Origin: Notospermus geniculatus
Taxonomy: Eukaryota > Nemertea > Pilidiophora > Heteronemertea > Lineidae
DNA length: 64,000 nucleotides
Reading direction: 5' to 3'
Assembly: GCA_002633025.1 (NCBI GenBank)
Contig: NMRB01001578.1
Coordinates: forward strand, 72,124 to 136,123
The notes under the pieces are model-generated. The model searched no databases. It was not told where the DNA came from and worked only from the letters and a program-made list of their open reading frames with translations. How positions within the stretch are numbered: position 1 is the first letter of the stretch; the number at the start of each line of letters is the position of its first letter. The position numbers and the translations under genes were made by a program. Below are positions 21,051 to 34,249 of this stretch, piece after piece.

Positions 21051-23823
21051 TATACCTCCATGTGTGGTGGGAATAAATTGAACTGTGTTTAGACCTACAA
21101 ATGCATGTTGTCGTTTGTTCGGTTCCAGACATGCCTTTTGCCTTAAAACAAAAGATAACACATACATGTAGGGGGGTGAGCTTAAAAAGGATCATAATTA
21201 GGCGTGACAGGAATCGTCGAATGCAAGTCAGCAAACAATAGCCCGCTTAAAGGATATCGAATGGTGATGGTACATTTGTATTTATTATATTCTAATCCCT
21301 CGCTAAACAGTAAGACCGGACTTTGATTCCGGGGGGACTTTGATCTCTGTCACTTAGGGCGTATTATTTGGGCATGCCAACTGTATGTCGAATTATAGAT
21401 ATACCCTAGTTCACTTCCCAGAGCAAATTAAGCCTACTTATTGTCCCTCAATCATTATGACGCCTGGTCTCATCTGTTTTATGCTCAAAAACCCAGAATT
21501 GTTTGGTACAATAAAGAAAAAAGACCAGGTATATAGGCATACATATAAATCCTCTTAACGCTATGATTTAACACACCAAAGCCTTCATATTCATTCATCC
21601 TCTAGGCCTACATGGCCTAGGCCTATGTGTAACTAAGCCCACCAGCTGGTGAACTGTGTTGAAAAGCTGATCCTATCTTTCAAGTCCACTTTGAGGAAGG
21701 CCAACATGGTGGCCTACCACGTGTCGGCCTACGCCTACGGCTTATATTATGCCCGATGGTGCCTTCCTTCTTACTTGACACTGATGAGTGATGAGTGACT
21801 GGGTACTGAAGATTTACTGAAGATTTCGGGTGATATCCTGTTAAAAATACATGTAGTCCTGTGTACCAAATGCGTTCTAACACGACCAGATGGGGTAACA
21901 TGAAGATGAACAGGAACGTTCTGTCTCTCCACATTTCCTGATTTGTTCTGAACAGCGATTTTTTTTTTTTTAGTTGACCTTAGAAATGTGTCGATGAGAG
22001 TGCTGCTGGTGAACCGTTGGATGCCAGTGCCAGTGTGACCAACTGACACACAACCCCACTAACCCAGTTCACTATAAATGGCAATGCTGGCAAGAGTACA
22101 CTAAGCCGTGATAACCTGCACCACACACTTCACCAGCGTTTGGCATTACAGTCCTTCAGCCTCTTGTGACCTCTTTCAACGCTTTGCCTCCCATCACAGC
22201 ATGCGCCCAAGCTTGGTTTTCTTGCTCAGGAAAGAGAAGGCCTACTTTTGTCGTGGACAGGTCTTGAAGTGGTCACACACCACCATGACCAGACGACTAC
22301 TTCCGTGATCGCCAAACAAGCCCGCAACAGGAATGCCAGAAAACAAAAGCGTAATTCCTTTACATACACAGTGTTGGATAATCACTATTGTAATTCTAGT
22401 TGACAAAAGGTGGTTGTTTGTACAGGCATGGTCGACCCATGTTGAAGGACTCTGCCAAGGTTGAGGCCAGTCCGTTCTCAGTCCTAACACGCAGGGCCTA
22501 TCACTGTCGGTTTGGGCGTCCTGTCGTGATGGGTGTCGGTCGTCGGCCTCTTCTCTGATAAGGAAACACGTACAGTAACATTACGTAACGGTGAAAGACG
22601 ACTGCCTTTTGGTGGCGACAGCCGATGGCAGCTCCTCTCCTCGCGATGAATCTCCCTCGTTCGCTGGGAAGTAGTGTGGTCGACGTGGTCAAGCAGGAAT
22701 CACAGATTTCTTCTCACTGCGATTCGATTTTATATGACTGGTTCCAGCAGCTTCGTGCAGCAGCTTTCGTTGTTCACTTCTCTTTCCACATATCGATTGT
22801 TTCTTTTCGGCGCCATCTCGGTTTGCCAAAATCACCACCTATCACTTGACCAGGCCTCGATTTGATCCTCAGTGCCATTGGTGGCGTCGGTCACTAAAGT
22901 ACTGTCACTGTCACTGTACTGTCACTGTCAGCTTCTCGTTTCGAGGGAGCGCAAGGCCTAATCAGCATTTCTTTTTTCAGTCACGAGGAAGCTTGTCATC
23001 ATCACGACCATGACACTACATTCCGATGTTACTCATCGGGCGCCCGATCCAGGAACAAAGATTGTCGTCGCTGGGGAAGTTGCTTGACCTTAAATCATGA
23101 GATTCAGGATGTTTTTAACTTCGTTAACGAAGATTGGTCCATTTTGATTGGCCTTGACAGGATCGCTTCGAAAATTCTGCTGAAATTTTTTCATGTTGGC
23201 CTATTTCTGGAAATTTACGTAGTTTTCGTATGTTTTCGGAGAATCTCCTACTGCAAAGATCTTGACGTCATATTAAATCACACGCAGTGACGTGGAAAGT
23301 CTATGGACAAAATGGGTCAAACTGCCTCAACAAACACCGACAGCCATCCGGTTAATCGACATCATTATCATACTCAATGCATTTTATGGTGTGTTGGAGT
23401 CCATTAGCTACTCAATAGCGGCCAGAATATATTGACAAATAATTGAGGCGAGTTCTCAATTAATCGTATATCATATCATAGCTATCCTTTCATGGTAATC
23501 AAATTAATATTTCCCAAAATGCGTTGTGACGGCATCGGACATGTCGGACTGATGCTGATTTTATGATAGTACGCCAGGGTTTTATTCTCTCTGGACCAAT
23601 CCAGCTTTCGTGCTCGTCCTGCCTATACACAGACTTGTCCGTTTCGGGGTGTAGGCTATTCGGCAGTAAATCATTTCCGTCCAGTTAGCGCATCCGCTAT
23701 CGCTAGATGACCACATCATACATATCACCAAAAATATCTATTTTTGATATCACGACGACTGGAAAACGATACCCATCCTGAAAAACGCAGGCTATACGGT
23801 CAGCAACGTTTCTTTCCACTATT

Positions 23824-23974
23824 AGGGAGGTTTAGAAATCAGACGATAAACGTAAACGTTAACGACAACGTTATTTTCGTACCGAAAATGCAGTATAAAA
23901 TCTGGTGAATGTGTGCTATGAAAAATAACGTTGTCGTAAAGTTTACGTTTATCGTTTGATTTCTAAACCTCCCT
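23824..23974. mobile_element. 151-bp foldback MITE, AGGGAGGTTTAGAAATC ends
   Basis: Arms of about 55 bp are inverted with few mismatches (AGGGAGGTTTAGAAATCAGA against its complement ending CCTCCCT). The flanks on both sides read ATT, a possible 3-bp target duplication. The loop is about 40 bp. Confidence 0.85.
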
Positions 23975-24294
23975 ATTGTCCAATAACATAACGATATTCA
24001 TGTATGTATAACCTTTGGTCAACAACACACTGTGACAATGTCCGTTGGCGCCCCTCGGCGAGTCAACCACATCGACATATATCAACATACAGTTGTGTTA
24101 TAAACAGCTGGCCTTCATGAATATTTCATGTTAGTCTCTCAGTGCCGTTTGGGGACACCCAGGACCGTGTTTCCTTTTGCCTTTTGGGGTTTGCCTGCTC
24201 AATCGCCGAGTAGCCTATACCAATCCTCGGGGCATCCAACTATCGGGGGCCACTGCCTGGCTTCCAACTCGGTTTGTTTCTCTGGTAATCTACA

Positions 24295-24432
24295 GGGACC
24301 TTATTCATAAAGCTCCCGTAACTTAGGAGTGCGTAAACTATTGTTCATGTGCGGACAACCTATTGTTCACAATCAGCCTGACAAAGGATTTGCGTACCCT
24401 TAAAGTTACGGGGGCTTTGTCAATAAGGTCCC
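24295..24432. mobile_element. 138-bp foldback MITE, GGGACCTTATT ends
   Basis: GGGACCTTATTCATAAAGCT at the left pairs imperfectly with a right arm ending AATAAGGTCCC. CCCGTAACTT is shared within both arms over about 40 bp. Confidence 0.8.
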
Positions 24433-25413
24433 TTCCTTGGTTCCAAGTCTGCTATCCGTATCGTTGCCACCAGGCTGTGTCCACCATTCGGTTCTTTATC
24501 CCACTTGCAAACTCGAACTATCTAATAGTGAAATAAAAATTCACTTTATATTGAGCCTTTGGCAAATAAAATCCATTGTACATCTTTGAAAGCCAAATAC
24601 AAAAATATGCTAAGCAAGCCATACGCTGTGTCTGCAAAAAATTAACGTATTATTGAGTCTTGGTCTTCCTTTGATTCCATTGCTTGAAATGTGGCATTTT
24701 TCCAAACAACCAATATTTGTGCACGAAGTGGCGAGGGATTTATAGCACGATGTCATGAAAAAACGTTATAATTCAAATTCAGACACGGCCAAAATCAAGG
24801 TTTACGCTTTCATGGCTTTCTGTTGCGTCGGCGTTGGCCTGCAGGTATTGAGGACCTGTCATATGTCCCACTCGTCACTTCGACTTCCCTTCACAGCGAA
24901 CACTGTGGTCAAATAAGAATTTTCCTGCTCTTCCCGTCCTTGTTCCGAGCCTCCCTCCCCAGTCGTATGTACACTGTGATCTTCGATTCCATCCGTGTTG
25001 TAGCCTTTGCCCAGACTGCAGTCACGTAATTTGCCAGTCATTTTCAGTTATTGTATCGGCGGAGCCAATGTGTCAATCAATTTTCTAGTAATCAAAATTG
25101 CTGGTAATATAGATATGCACAGTATCCTTGTCGTATCGTGTGCCTGAAATACATATGTAAGCCTTTGGTACACGTTAAAATAGGCCTTTGAATTTGATAC
25201 ACTACACCTGCCAATCGACCTCATGAACGGTCAGTTTAGGTCGATGGCAAGACTCTATTGGGATCGACCAAGCACGACTGACGACGATATTTCGAAAACG
25301 TTGCCTGTGACCTTATATCGAAACAAAGGAATCCCTTTATTGTGCCAGTCAGCCATTTTCTTGTGTCTCTGACTCGTATCGGCTGGGGAAAGTTTCCCCA
25401 CCAATGCGAAAAG

Positions 25414-25584
25414 AATAGATGAGTTTCGCAAGCAGCCATCTTGCCAAAATTAGGTCATCACCATGGAATTCTGGAATTCTCTTCCAGAGTGACAGATGAT
25501 TGGTTCTCCTATACTGTAGTGCGGAAATCCCCATGACGATGACCTAATTTTGGCAAGATGGCTGCTAGCGAAACTTATCTGTAT
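25414..25584. mobile_element. Foldback family 'TTGCCAAAATTAGG', copy 1
   Basis: Inverted arms of about 45-50 bp contain CATCTTGCCAAAATTAGG and its complement and extend outward through GAGTTTCGCAAGCAGC. The core shares GAATTC..CCAGAGTGACAG with the copies at 29690 and 44332. Confidence 0.85.
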
Positions 25585-28368
25585 AAGCTGACTGGCTCGA
25601 AACCAATCCACATAAAAATGCCAGCGATTGTGAGCCATATTTCAGTCTTCACTCCAAGGATGCGTAGTGTTTATAAAATCCGGCAAAAGATGCTCTTTGT
25701 TAACCTCTTCGGGTGCTTGCTCAGGAAGAAGATGGCAAGATAAGATAGTGAGTGGATGTAGTTATTGATGGAGTAAAACTAAAGCCAGAGATGAACAGGC
25801 AGATCCATGCTATCAGTTCCCAATTACCGATCATGTCAGGTTATGTTGATCGCAGGAACCAGTATATTTGAATTTCACAAGTGTTCAAGGATGAAGCCAG
25901 CTCTGAGTGGAACCGATGTGCTCGAATCGTTTTGTTCACCTTTACGTTTTATTCATGGCTATTCAAATCAGTCAGGAACGAATTCTACAACGCTGGATGT
26001 TTCGGACTTCACAGTCATGTAGGCCTACCTCTCTATCGACCAAATTACCGATCTAACTCCAAAACTTGATGAAGTACATACTCAAATTTGCATCCGTCTG
26101 CAACCTTCGTTGCTATAAATTCCAGCATCTCATGCACTGATCTTATTGAACTCGTTGAGATATGCAGATTTTCCGCATTGAAGCGAAGCCTCCTTTTGGT
26201 TAGAGGGCGTATATCCAAAATCACGGATGATGATTTGAATGAATTGACCCTTGTTCTAGAAATACATTCTGAGAGTCATCGCATGCATAATTATCATATA
26301 CCTGCCGTGTACTAAAAGCAATGTAATTATTGCACCTTGCAGTCTTGCAAAAACTTTCTAAAACCAACAAACGTTGTGGCTAAAAAAGTTCGAATTTGTT
26401 GACTGAGTTGGCTACCTTCCGATTGAGGTGATGAAAGGAATGCGCTTGCATCTACCTAGACTCCTACCCTGTGGCATGAGAACAGGCTCGGAATTAAAAG
26501 CGTATGAAATGCGGGCGTCTTCTCAGAATATCTCCGTTATTCACAGGAATAGTAACCGCAATCAATTTTTAGCGCGTGTGATCTCGAAATGGTGTTCTGA
26601 CGTATGTTCTGCTGTTTCCATACGAACAAGTTGCATCTCTGGGGGTATAAAAACAGGCAGCACAGCAGGTGGACTTGATTTTTTTAGAGAGAACATGATG
26701 GGGTCATTGTTAGATCACGGAAGTAACCTGAAATTTGATGCAGGTAGCTGTCGATCGTTGTTACCAGTCGTCGTGGTATCGTCCAGCCCCGGGCGTCCAG
26801 CGGCCATCTCTGGAAGCTACGTTCCAGCACAGTACATTGTTGACTTATCGATGACGGCCTGATCTATCTCTCGATAGGCTGTAAAATGGACTTTATATTT
26901 TAATTTTGCTGTCGGCAAATTGGCTAAACAGCTGCGTAAAAACGGCGATGTTCTGGAATATTCGAGCTACAGTATTCGTCTGCGTTTGTACTCTTCTGGC
27001 CGAGAGGTTGCCGTGGCCGAACTGCCGTGAGAGGTCAAGCAAACACAGGGATGTTTACTTGCCATGGAATGTATGCTTACAACTGCTGTCTGTTTGTGTT
27101 CTTGGTGTACTTACAACTAATACAAGTACAGATAATCTTTCAGAGTAGGCCCACACAATGCCAACTGCGGACCGGTGTAACATCTGCCAGTGTTACCAGT
27201 GTTCCCCCATATTGTTTGGGAAACGCTGGCACAGATACATCAGCTTATTTCTCTCTGTGTCACCTATATTGTCCAGTCGCAGCTTTTTCCATCGGACAAT
27301 ACGAGGGGAACACTCACAGATGGGGAATATTCAAAAACGTTACACCGGCGTGGAGAAAACCGTTCGGTCATCTCCGGGGCCATCTTCTGAATCTGGCGAA
27401 TTCTCTCTCTCTCGCTCTCTCTGACCATCATGGACAGTATGTTCTGTTCGACAAGTCACGATTCTCTAGGCCATGAGTCTTATCGGGCATCGAACCTGAA
27501 CACATTGCTTCGTCCGTTGCTCCTGGCCTACCTGAACTGCTGAGGTCAATACGGCACTCCAGCGGCGAACAAGTCACCCAAGCTCTCTTTCATCAACCAG
27601 CCATAGCCTAATCCAGCTAGGCTCCTTGTGAGGTGGTGCATCAGATGTGGTAAAGAAGCCTAGCTGTTCAGGCTGTTCTTACCACTTTCAGTTATGTCCG
27701 TGCCCCGGATTGTCCCTGCGGCTGTTTACAAAGGTAACAAGCTAACGTAAACAGGTATACATTCAGCTGCACTCATCCATACCGGATGCTCTCTTACTTC
27801 TATCTACTAGTATCTCTTCAGCAGTCATCTTCATCGGCCCTCCTCTGTAGCCGATCAGGAGAATCACTTAAACCAAGGCTACTGATAAAGATAAGCCGTT
27901 CTTTGCTTGCCAATTTTAAATATGCAAACTATCTACCACCTGTTTTTCACAACAACTTTTTCGACGAGCATTGGGCAAGCGTTGAATCGTGATTTCGTAA
28001 CGTATTGCTTGAAGTTGGCTGTTCCCTGCGAAGGAAGCGTGCCTCCGAAATTAGTGTGTTATTAGCTCAATGATAGATTGCGATATCACGCCTCGCCTAA
28101 GCAACACGTGTGTAGAGGACTGCAATTGAATGGTGAGAGAATGATGAACAATATATACAAATTGACACAAAAGAAGAATCATTTTTAGAAGCGGTAATCG
28201 TTGGGAAGCGGAAGGGGAAGCCTTCCTGCTCTTCGATAAAGGCTTGGAGAGGATCATGCAGTAAACGTAGGGTACCCGGTCAGTTTGGCAACTGACCCCT
28301 AGATGACTTGGGTACTCCTCACTACTGTCTCCGACAAGGAAAGTTTGGAAACTCATTCCATCAGAGTA

Positions 28369-29315
28369 GGGGAGACCGGGGCTAGTTGTAACAGGGGTAG
28401 GTTGTAACAGAGCTAATATTTCCTTGAGTATACGCTGGGAAGGGCTGAGTTTCCTCACATAGATTGACATTGATATCGGCCACCTTTGTACCAAAGGGCA
28501 TCCATTTATACGAACTGACGTACAAAAAAATTGACAAAAACGTTTTTGGTGCATAAAAGTAAAAAATGACATGATCAGAAAAACTCTCCTGCTTCACTGC
28601 CTGTGCGGTTTAAGAAGTTTGTTTGGATACTATTTGAATAAGGATGTAAAGCTTGTACAACTGGTCCAGTGTGATAAGGCTCACTTCCACATGCATAGGT
28701 ATTGCAGCACACATTTGACCTGAACTATAGGGTGGGGTTTGTTGTAACACCCTGTTACAACCTGCCCCAAATCTGTTAAAACCTACTCCACTTTTCTACA
28801 TCTAGGTGTCTAGTTCTTATTGGGCCTTACCCGACCGTCTTTTGTTGGTGTAGGGGACGCGGGATTCATGAGACATCAATTAGCCAGTGCTAGACTGTGT
28901 TCGCCCTACTGTTACAGTGTCACAGGATGTGTACAGCCTATACCTTATCTTACTGTCCTAAAAGTGTCCTCAGTAGAGAGATTCTGCTGTTAGGCAATGC
29001 AAAGAATGTTACCATCCTTTTATTTTCCAAGATGACTCGAAACTACAAACGGACAACCTACCCCCAACATGTTTTACAACCTACCCCAACATGTGTTACA
29101 ACTAACCCCGACATTTTTTTAACGGGGTAAGTGGTAACAGTCGACTTTGGACCCATTTTTCAGAGACATGGATAGAGATGGCCGAACTTTGTTTTGTGTA
29201 CAAGTAACCATTGATATCAAATATTCAAAATACCAAGCAGGTTATAAATACATCCTGTTATAAGGAAGAAATAGGCCTTAAAAGGAAAAGTGTTACAACT
29301 AGCCCCGGTCTCCCC
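28369..29315. mobile_element. 947-bp TIR element, GGGGAGACCGGGGCTAG ends
   Basis: Ends GGGGAGACCGGGGCTAGTTG and CAACTAGCCCCGGTCTCCCC are exact complements flanked by TA on both sides. The interior holds several GTTACAACCTACCCC-type motifs (about 28738-29110). I see no transposase, so it is probably non-autonomous. Confidence 0.88.
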
Positions 29316-29689
29316 TATGCACCTGCCAGGATTTCCACCGAATCGAGACGTATACGTAGTCAACTTAACTGACCCTTGCTCTTCAATAGTTGTACCAAAA
29401 GTATGCTGTTTAGTTTTTTTCCTCTAACTTCTTCATTTAGCGCTGTTTACTATTTTGACATCGTTTGATCCTGCCCTGTGGGGCCTACAGCATAGCTGAA
29501 GGAGGCTTATGAGAGCGAAACAACCACCTAGTGGGAATTCCTCTTTGGTTTCATTCAAGCCAGCAAGGTGTGTTTCTTCACGTTCAAAATGAACTAAAGA
29601 GTCGAAGCTCAACAGGTTTCGTTTGGCATACTCCTCTGCCTTCACCCTCACCATGCAATGAAAGGTGAATGTCCTCTGTCTGTAGTTCC

Positions 29690-29826
29690 GCTATTGCCAA
29701 AATTAGGTCGTCAGCATGGGAATTCCCTTCCAGAGTGACAGTTGTTCTCCCATCTCCAGTGGGGGAAATCCCCATGACGATGACCTAATTTTGGCAAGAT
29801 GGCCACTCGCGAAACTCATCTATTCC
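29690..29826. mobile_element. Foldback family 'TTGCCAAAATTAGG', copy 2
   Basis: TTGCCAAAATTAGGTCGTC at the left and GATGACCTAATTTTGGCAAG at the right. The right arm extends through CGCGAAACTCATCTATTCC. The left outer arm is eroded. Confidence 0.8.
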
Positions 29827-30187
29827 AATATGGCGACCAGCCGATGTGGTTGGACAGCGGTGTATCTGTTCCCCCGGGGTCTGTCCCCTGACCCTGCAGA
29901 GTTTTTACATTTTAGGTGCAGAACATCCACCAATGGTTCTCAGGTATAGTACGAACCAAACTCAACATGTTCGATTTGTGATCATGGCCCTCGTGACCAC
30001 GAAATGAAACACCATCTGATGTACCAAATGCGTTTCGATGACTTCTGAAGTCATAAACCATCGCCGAGTCAATATTGGGAGTGCTTGTAAATACGGTCCA
30101 TGATAATATTTTTTTCCTTGCTGGTGTTTTACATGAACTAATTCCCGTGGATACATGATTAATGGAAAACGTGGGTGAGCGTAATGA

Positions 30188-30262
30188 CCCGTATTCTAGA
30201 AACCATCGAGAACAATAGATTTAAGGTGGACCTTAAAGTTAAGGAACGTTCTAGAATACGGG
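30188..30262. mobile_element. 75-bp foldback, CCCGTATTCTAGAA ends
   Basis: CCCGTATTCTAGAA and its complement TTCTAGAATACGGG enclose a short core that is itself partly inverted (TTTAAGGTGGACCTTAAA). Confidence 0.8.
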
Positions 30263-30455
30263 CCAATATGTTTTAGCAATGTTTGCTTTAGTTAACATCT
30301 GAACAGGCTCAACAGCTCGGGAATGCACAGCTAAAACGATACTAAGAACTGACGGAGCAAACTGACTGCTTCATATTCCCTCCGATCGCCATTTTGTGTT
30401 CCATCCCTACCATCCTCGCACCCAGCGTTTTCACATTCTCAGGGTGCTCCTATCC

Positions 30456-30523
30456 TAGACTGTTACCCGGTCTTCTGGGCAGCTTGCATTCTAGTATTTT
30501 TAATCAGGACAGTGTTCGGTCTA
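30456..30523. mobile_element. 68-bp element with 9-bp target duplication, second copy
   Basis: TAGACTGTTACCCGGTC to GTGTTCGGTCTA, flanked by CTCCTATCC at 30447-30455 and 30524-30532. It is nearly identical to 20986-21050 apart from a few substitutions and a 3-bp length change in the centre. Confidence 0.9.
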
Positions 30524-32781
30524 CTCCTATCCCTTATGTCTTGGGTAGGCCTACTTTTGTGTAAGAAGTGAAACTTCCTTGGGGCCTGTATCTATTACAG
30601 AGCGTAAACGTTGGCAAAATTCCACATCAAACGCGAGCATGTTCCTGTAAGTGCTCGGTTTACCTGACATAAAGTCGGAATGCAATGGCTAAAGCATGTA
30701 TACATTGTTTACATTACACATCCATGCTTATTTTTAATATGGTGTCGGAAGATCCTTGCGTTTCGTCAGAATGATGTTAGTTCCCAGCCCACCTTCGAAG
30801 AAAACACGGGTTCACTGCAGTTCAGGGACAGTACGAGCTTGTCACGCCTGGAACCAGGAAAAACACTACTCTCGTTACCTTCATAAGGGCCATACCATGG
30901 CTTCCCCACTCAAATATCTTTACTAATGTGTCAGCCATGCATTCCTCCACCTATACGTATCAATCAGAGAATCTCCAAATATACAGGAAGTTCACAGTTT
31001 ATTGGTCAGAACCATTATAATGAGAGATCTTTAACGAGCGTCTTCCCCGGTTGGTTTCCTGCAATTGGGCGTGTGCGACCTGCTTGAAAAGCAGTCACCA
31101 ATGTAAGTAAAGGGACGGATGAAAAGTGGGACCCTTTTTACACAGCCAAGGTTAGACTGCCGCGTCTTGCCGCTCCACTCCCACGGCGCTCACTCCAGCG
31201 CAACGGACCTTAGCGCTGCGGGAGCATGGAGCGTAAAAGAACCAGTCTGAGCCAAGTTTGGATTTGTGGAACCGAAAGTTGACTGGTCCTTCTCGCCTCC
31301 ATGCGTACGGCGTTTGACCGCTGGACGATGGAACCATCGACTGCCCGATCCGCATATCCAACGGAAGCTTTTGTGAGTTAGCTTTCTGGGTCGCACGAGC
31401 TTTCCCTTTTCCAAAACCACATCCTGTTCCGGCTCCCGTTGCCGTTCTCGAAGATGTCACGTTGCAAGTCAGCAGTTCTATTGTTTGTTAGTGTCAATGA
31501 CGTGTTTTCTGAAATAAAACCTGCCTGAAGACCTACAAATTATGTTCTTATATATTAGAGAGAAACCCGTACAATCAAACACAGAAAATTAATCATGGTT
31601 TCGCATTGCCTATACAAACTGGAACCTAACCGCGATGGTAAACGGCTCGCGGCCATCGAAAGAAACCACGGCTGATAAATTCAACTTGTGGTTTAGATCG
31701 CTTACCTGATATCACGGGAGCCACCAGCTGGTCTATACTCAGTGGCATCACTTTTGAGTTCGTCAATCATCGGCTAGCAATTTCTTTCAATTATAGTATA
31801 GGCCTACTTTGATTTCGTTAGTGAAGCGGCCATTTTGGCAATAGCACAGGATAGCAGGCCTACAACGTATCTCCGCATTCTGAGTGCAATGGTTCCGTCA
31901 TCATCCAATGACGTCTGCTCTATGTTTACAACATGGGGCATGGTCTAAAATGGGGCTTGTGTCGGCCATCTTAATACGCTTGGTGGAGGAATCGCGGTGC
32001 TTGAAAAGATGAAAAGATATATATAAATGAGGTACATGTATGGGTGAAAAACTGGCGCAGTTGTGATTAAAATCAAGTAAAGAATGGTAGGGGTTTGCTT
32101 GCCTTCGACACAGAAATCAACCATTCATGCGATCTACATTACATGAACCTTCGCTACGAGACTGCGAGAGATCTACTACTGTCTTCCAAGAAGTAAATCT
32201 AGCAGTCATGTACTGCCTATCTGATGTAGTATCATAGTTGTTAAAGTCGTAATCACTTGCACAAATTTACACGAATTATGTCAATATTGATTCCGATAAG
32301 TGAGAGTAAGGTTAGGCCTATGTGTAGAATCACATGAACTGCACTTGAAAATCAGATCAACTCGTTCAACTGGTGGTGGTATAGGCCTCCGAGAAACCAC
32401 TTTTGACGCCTTGAAAATAATATACACTACTCAATGAAGAGCGGATATCAATCGTACTTGTCAGTTTTGCGTGGGTTTATACTAGGATCTAGATTTAGGT
32501 GTTTTTTATTTATCAAATGACGAAGACCATAAGCAGACTCAAAAAGTAGTGACGTCATGACTTTGTGACGTGCGGGATTGGTTGATAAGGTTCTTTTTTT
32601 CTACATTTTGATCTGAACTCTCTCTCTCTGTCTAGGTCAGGTCGCTCAGCAATTAGTCCATGGACTAGGAGGGGTCCACATCCCCCATGACTAAACCTTT
32701 TTGGTATTTTCTTACTCATTTTCAGGTCTAAGTAACCAAAATTTGCGATTGTGATTGTTTTGGGTTCATTGGCTGTGGGTA

Positions 32782-33012
32782 CACTCTTAGCCGAAAAGGT
32801 TCTTTCGTGCCACACCAGGAGAACCCTCTGATTTAAGAACCCTCGATTTGTTTAAGAACCCTTAGAGGTTCCACATAGAACCTTTCCATCAGAAAAGGGC
32901 TCTATCTGGAACCTTTATGGGTTCTTCGGCGACAGAAAGATTCTGTATGCAACCCTTGGGGTTCCTCTGGTGAGGCACAAAGAACCCCTAAACAACCTTT
33001 TGGCTACGAGTG
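32782..33012. mobile_element. Tc1/mariner-like MITE, CACTCTTAGCC ends, TA duplication
   Basis: The ends CACTCTTAGCCGAAAAGGTT and AACCTTTTGGCTACGAGTG are imperfect complements flanked by TA. The interior has many GGTTC/GAACC motifs (AGAACC, GGTTCTT). The 231-bp length, TA target and lack of coding sequence suggest a non-autonomous element. The superfamily assignment is inference. Confidence 0.8.
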
Positions 33013-33824
33013 TACGGTATAAAGGAGAAAGGGGAAGGCCGGGGGGCGGGGCGGTATGATATGGGATGATCGTATCTCGATGCCATTCGCTTCAATCGCC
33101 CGTGCATTTCGAACCTGCAGGCTTTAGTCAAGTTCCACTTGTCACCAGCTGTAATGGCGATTGTCTCAGGTCGACGTATCGTGTTGCACACACGATTTGC
33201 ATTCCCCGGTCCAGATCTATTTCTTGCATTGATTACCGATATTTGTACTGCGGTGGCCCGATTATTCGGAGTTCAGTCTTGTTAAAACAATGCGGGCGAT
33301 TAAATTGGGCATTTATCTTAGTAAGTTCTCATGATTGTACACAACACTTACAAGGAAGGCCGATCGATTGAGTTCGAAAAGTGAGTTGGAAAGTGGACCA
33401 ACCTGAATATCACACCATTGAGTAGATTGATACAGGCCTATAGTCGGGAATTCTATCAATTTAGGTTAGGGGTTTGTACCTGTCAATGGCAAACTATTAT
33501 TAGGTTTGTTAGCACTTCATTATAAAGACATCTAAAGCTCTTGTTGACAGAGATGACATGGTATCAAGTGCAAAGACTTGACACAACAACGGTTCCATGC
33601 AATGCTTCGCTGGCTACTTTGTCACGCGGCTTTCATTTTGGGCCTCAATGACCTGTGCATACTTACACTTTCAGTAGGGCTGTCTTCTGTTAGTTGCAAT
33701 TCTTGAGAAGTTGTTCATAGTTGTTGACTCAACTGAGATTGGGGTGCTTGAAAATGAATTGAGTTGGAAAATTTCTATTGAAATTGCAATTCTATATTTC
33801 AGTTAGCAGTCCACTATTTGCATT

Positions 33825-33931
33825 GACAATGTTGGAAGCACAGGCCTAGTTCTGACTATTGACAATGTTGGAAGCACAGGCCTAGTTCTGACTATTGACA
33901 ATGTTGGAAGCACAGGCCTAGTTCTGACTAT
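33825..33931 (+). repeat. 36-bp minisatellite, three units
   Basis: The unit starting GACAATGTTGGAAGCACAGG begins at 33825, 33861 and 33897 with essentially no divergence. Confidence 0.95.
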
Positions 33932-34249
33932 GCAGATTACAGATTGCCCGAACTTACGATAGAAAGAATGGTGTGTCCATCTATTGGAAATTCTACTTAC
34001 TTCCCTTTTACTTCGATGCAGCAGATACTTTCACCATCTGGTTGCGGCCTCAGGAGCTGTGAGCATAAGTACCTCTATCAGCCATCAGATGGCGTAGGTA
34101 TCGTTCTGGTGCCTATCCGAATAGAATGGTCATTTTCTCCCCGGTGGTTGGGGTTAGCGCATGATCATTCCCTTTTACTGCAATCATCCTTCAACCACAT
34201 CAGTTCTTCTGAACTTCTCTCTCTTCAACTAAGTACCGTCAATCTCCGA

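Larger units (their letters stand above)
17329..22577 (+). repeat. Duplicated block, copy 2
   Basis: This is collinear with 7392-13434. Differences are scattered substitutions, many short indels, absence of the 692-bp element and the microsatellite segment, and a private 65-bp insertion at 20986-21050. Homology ends at AACACGTACAGTA. Confidence 0.9.

Noticed and set aside
26428-26862. 144-codon + frame
   Set aside because: Low-information composition, no motif, and competing frames nearby; a frame of this length is expected by chance in 64 kb.
28051-28572. 173-codon minus-strand frame
   Set aside because: It overlaps the end of the GGGGAGACCGGGG element and shows no domain, splice or start context.
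31152-31460. 102-codon minus frame with a second overlapping open frame
   Set aside because: GC-rich stretch open in two frames at once, so openness reflects composition; no homology recognised.
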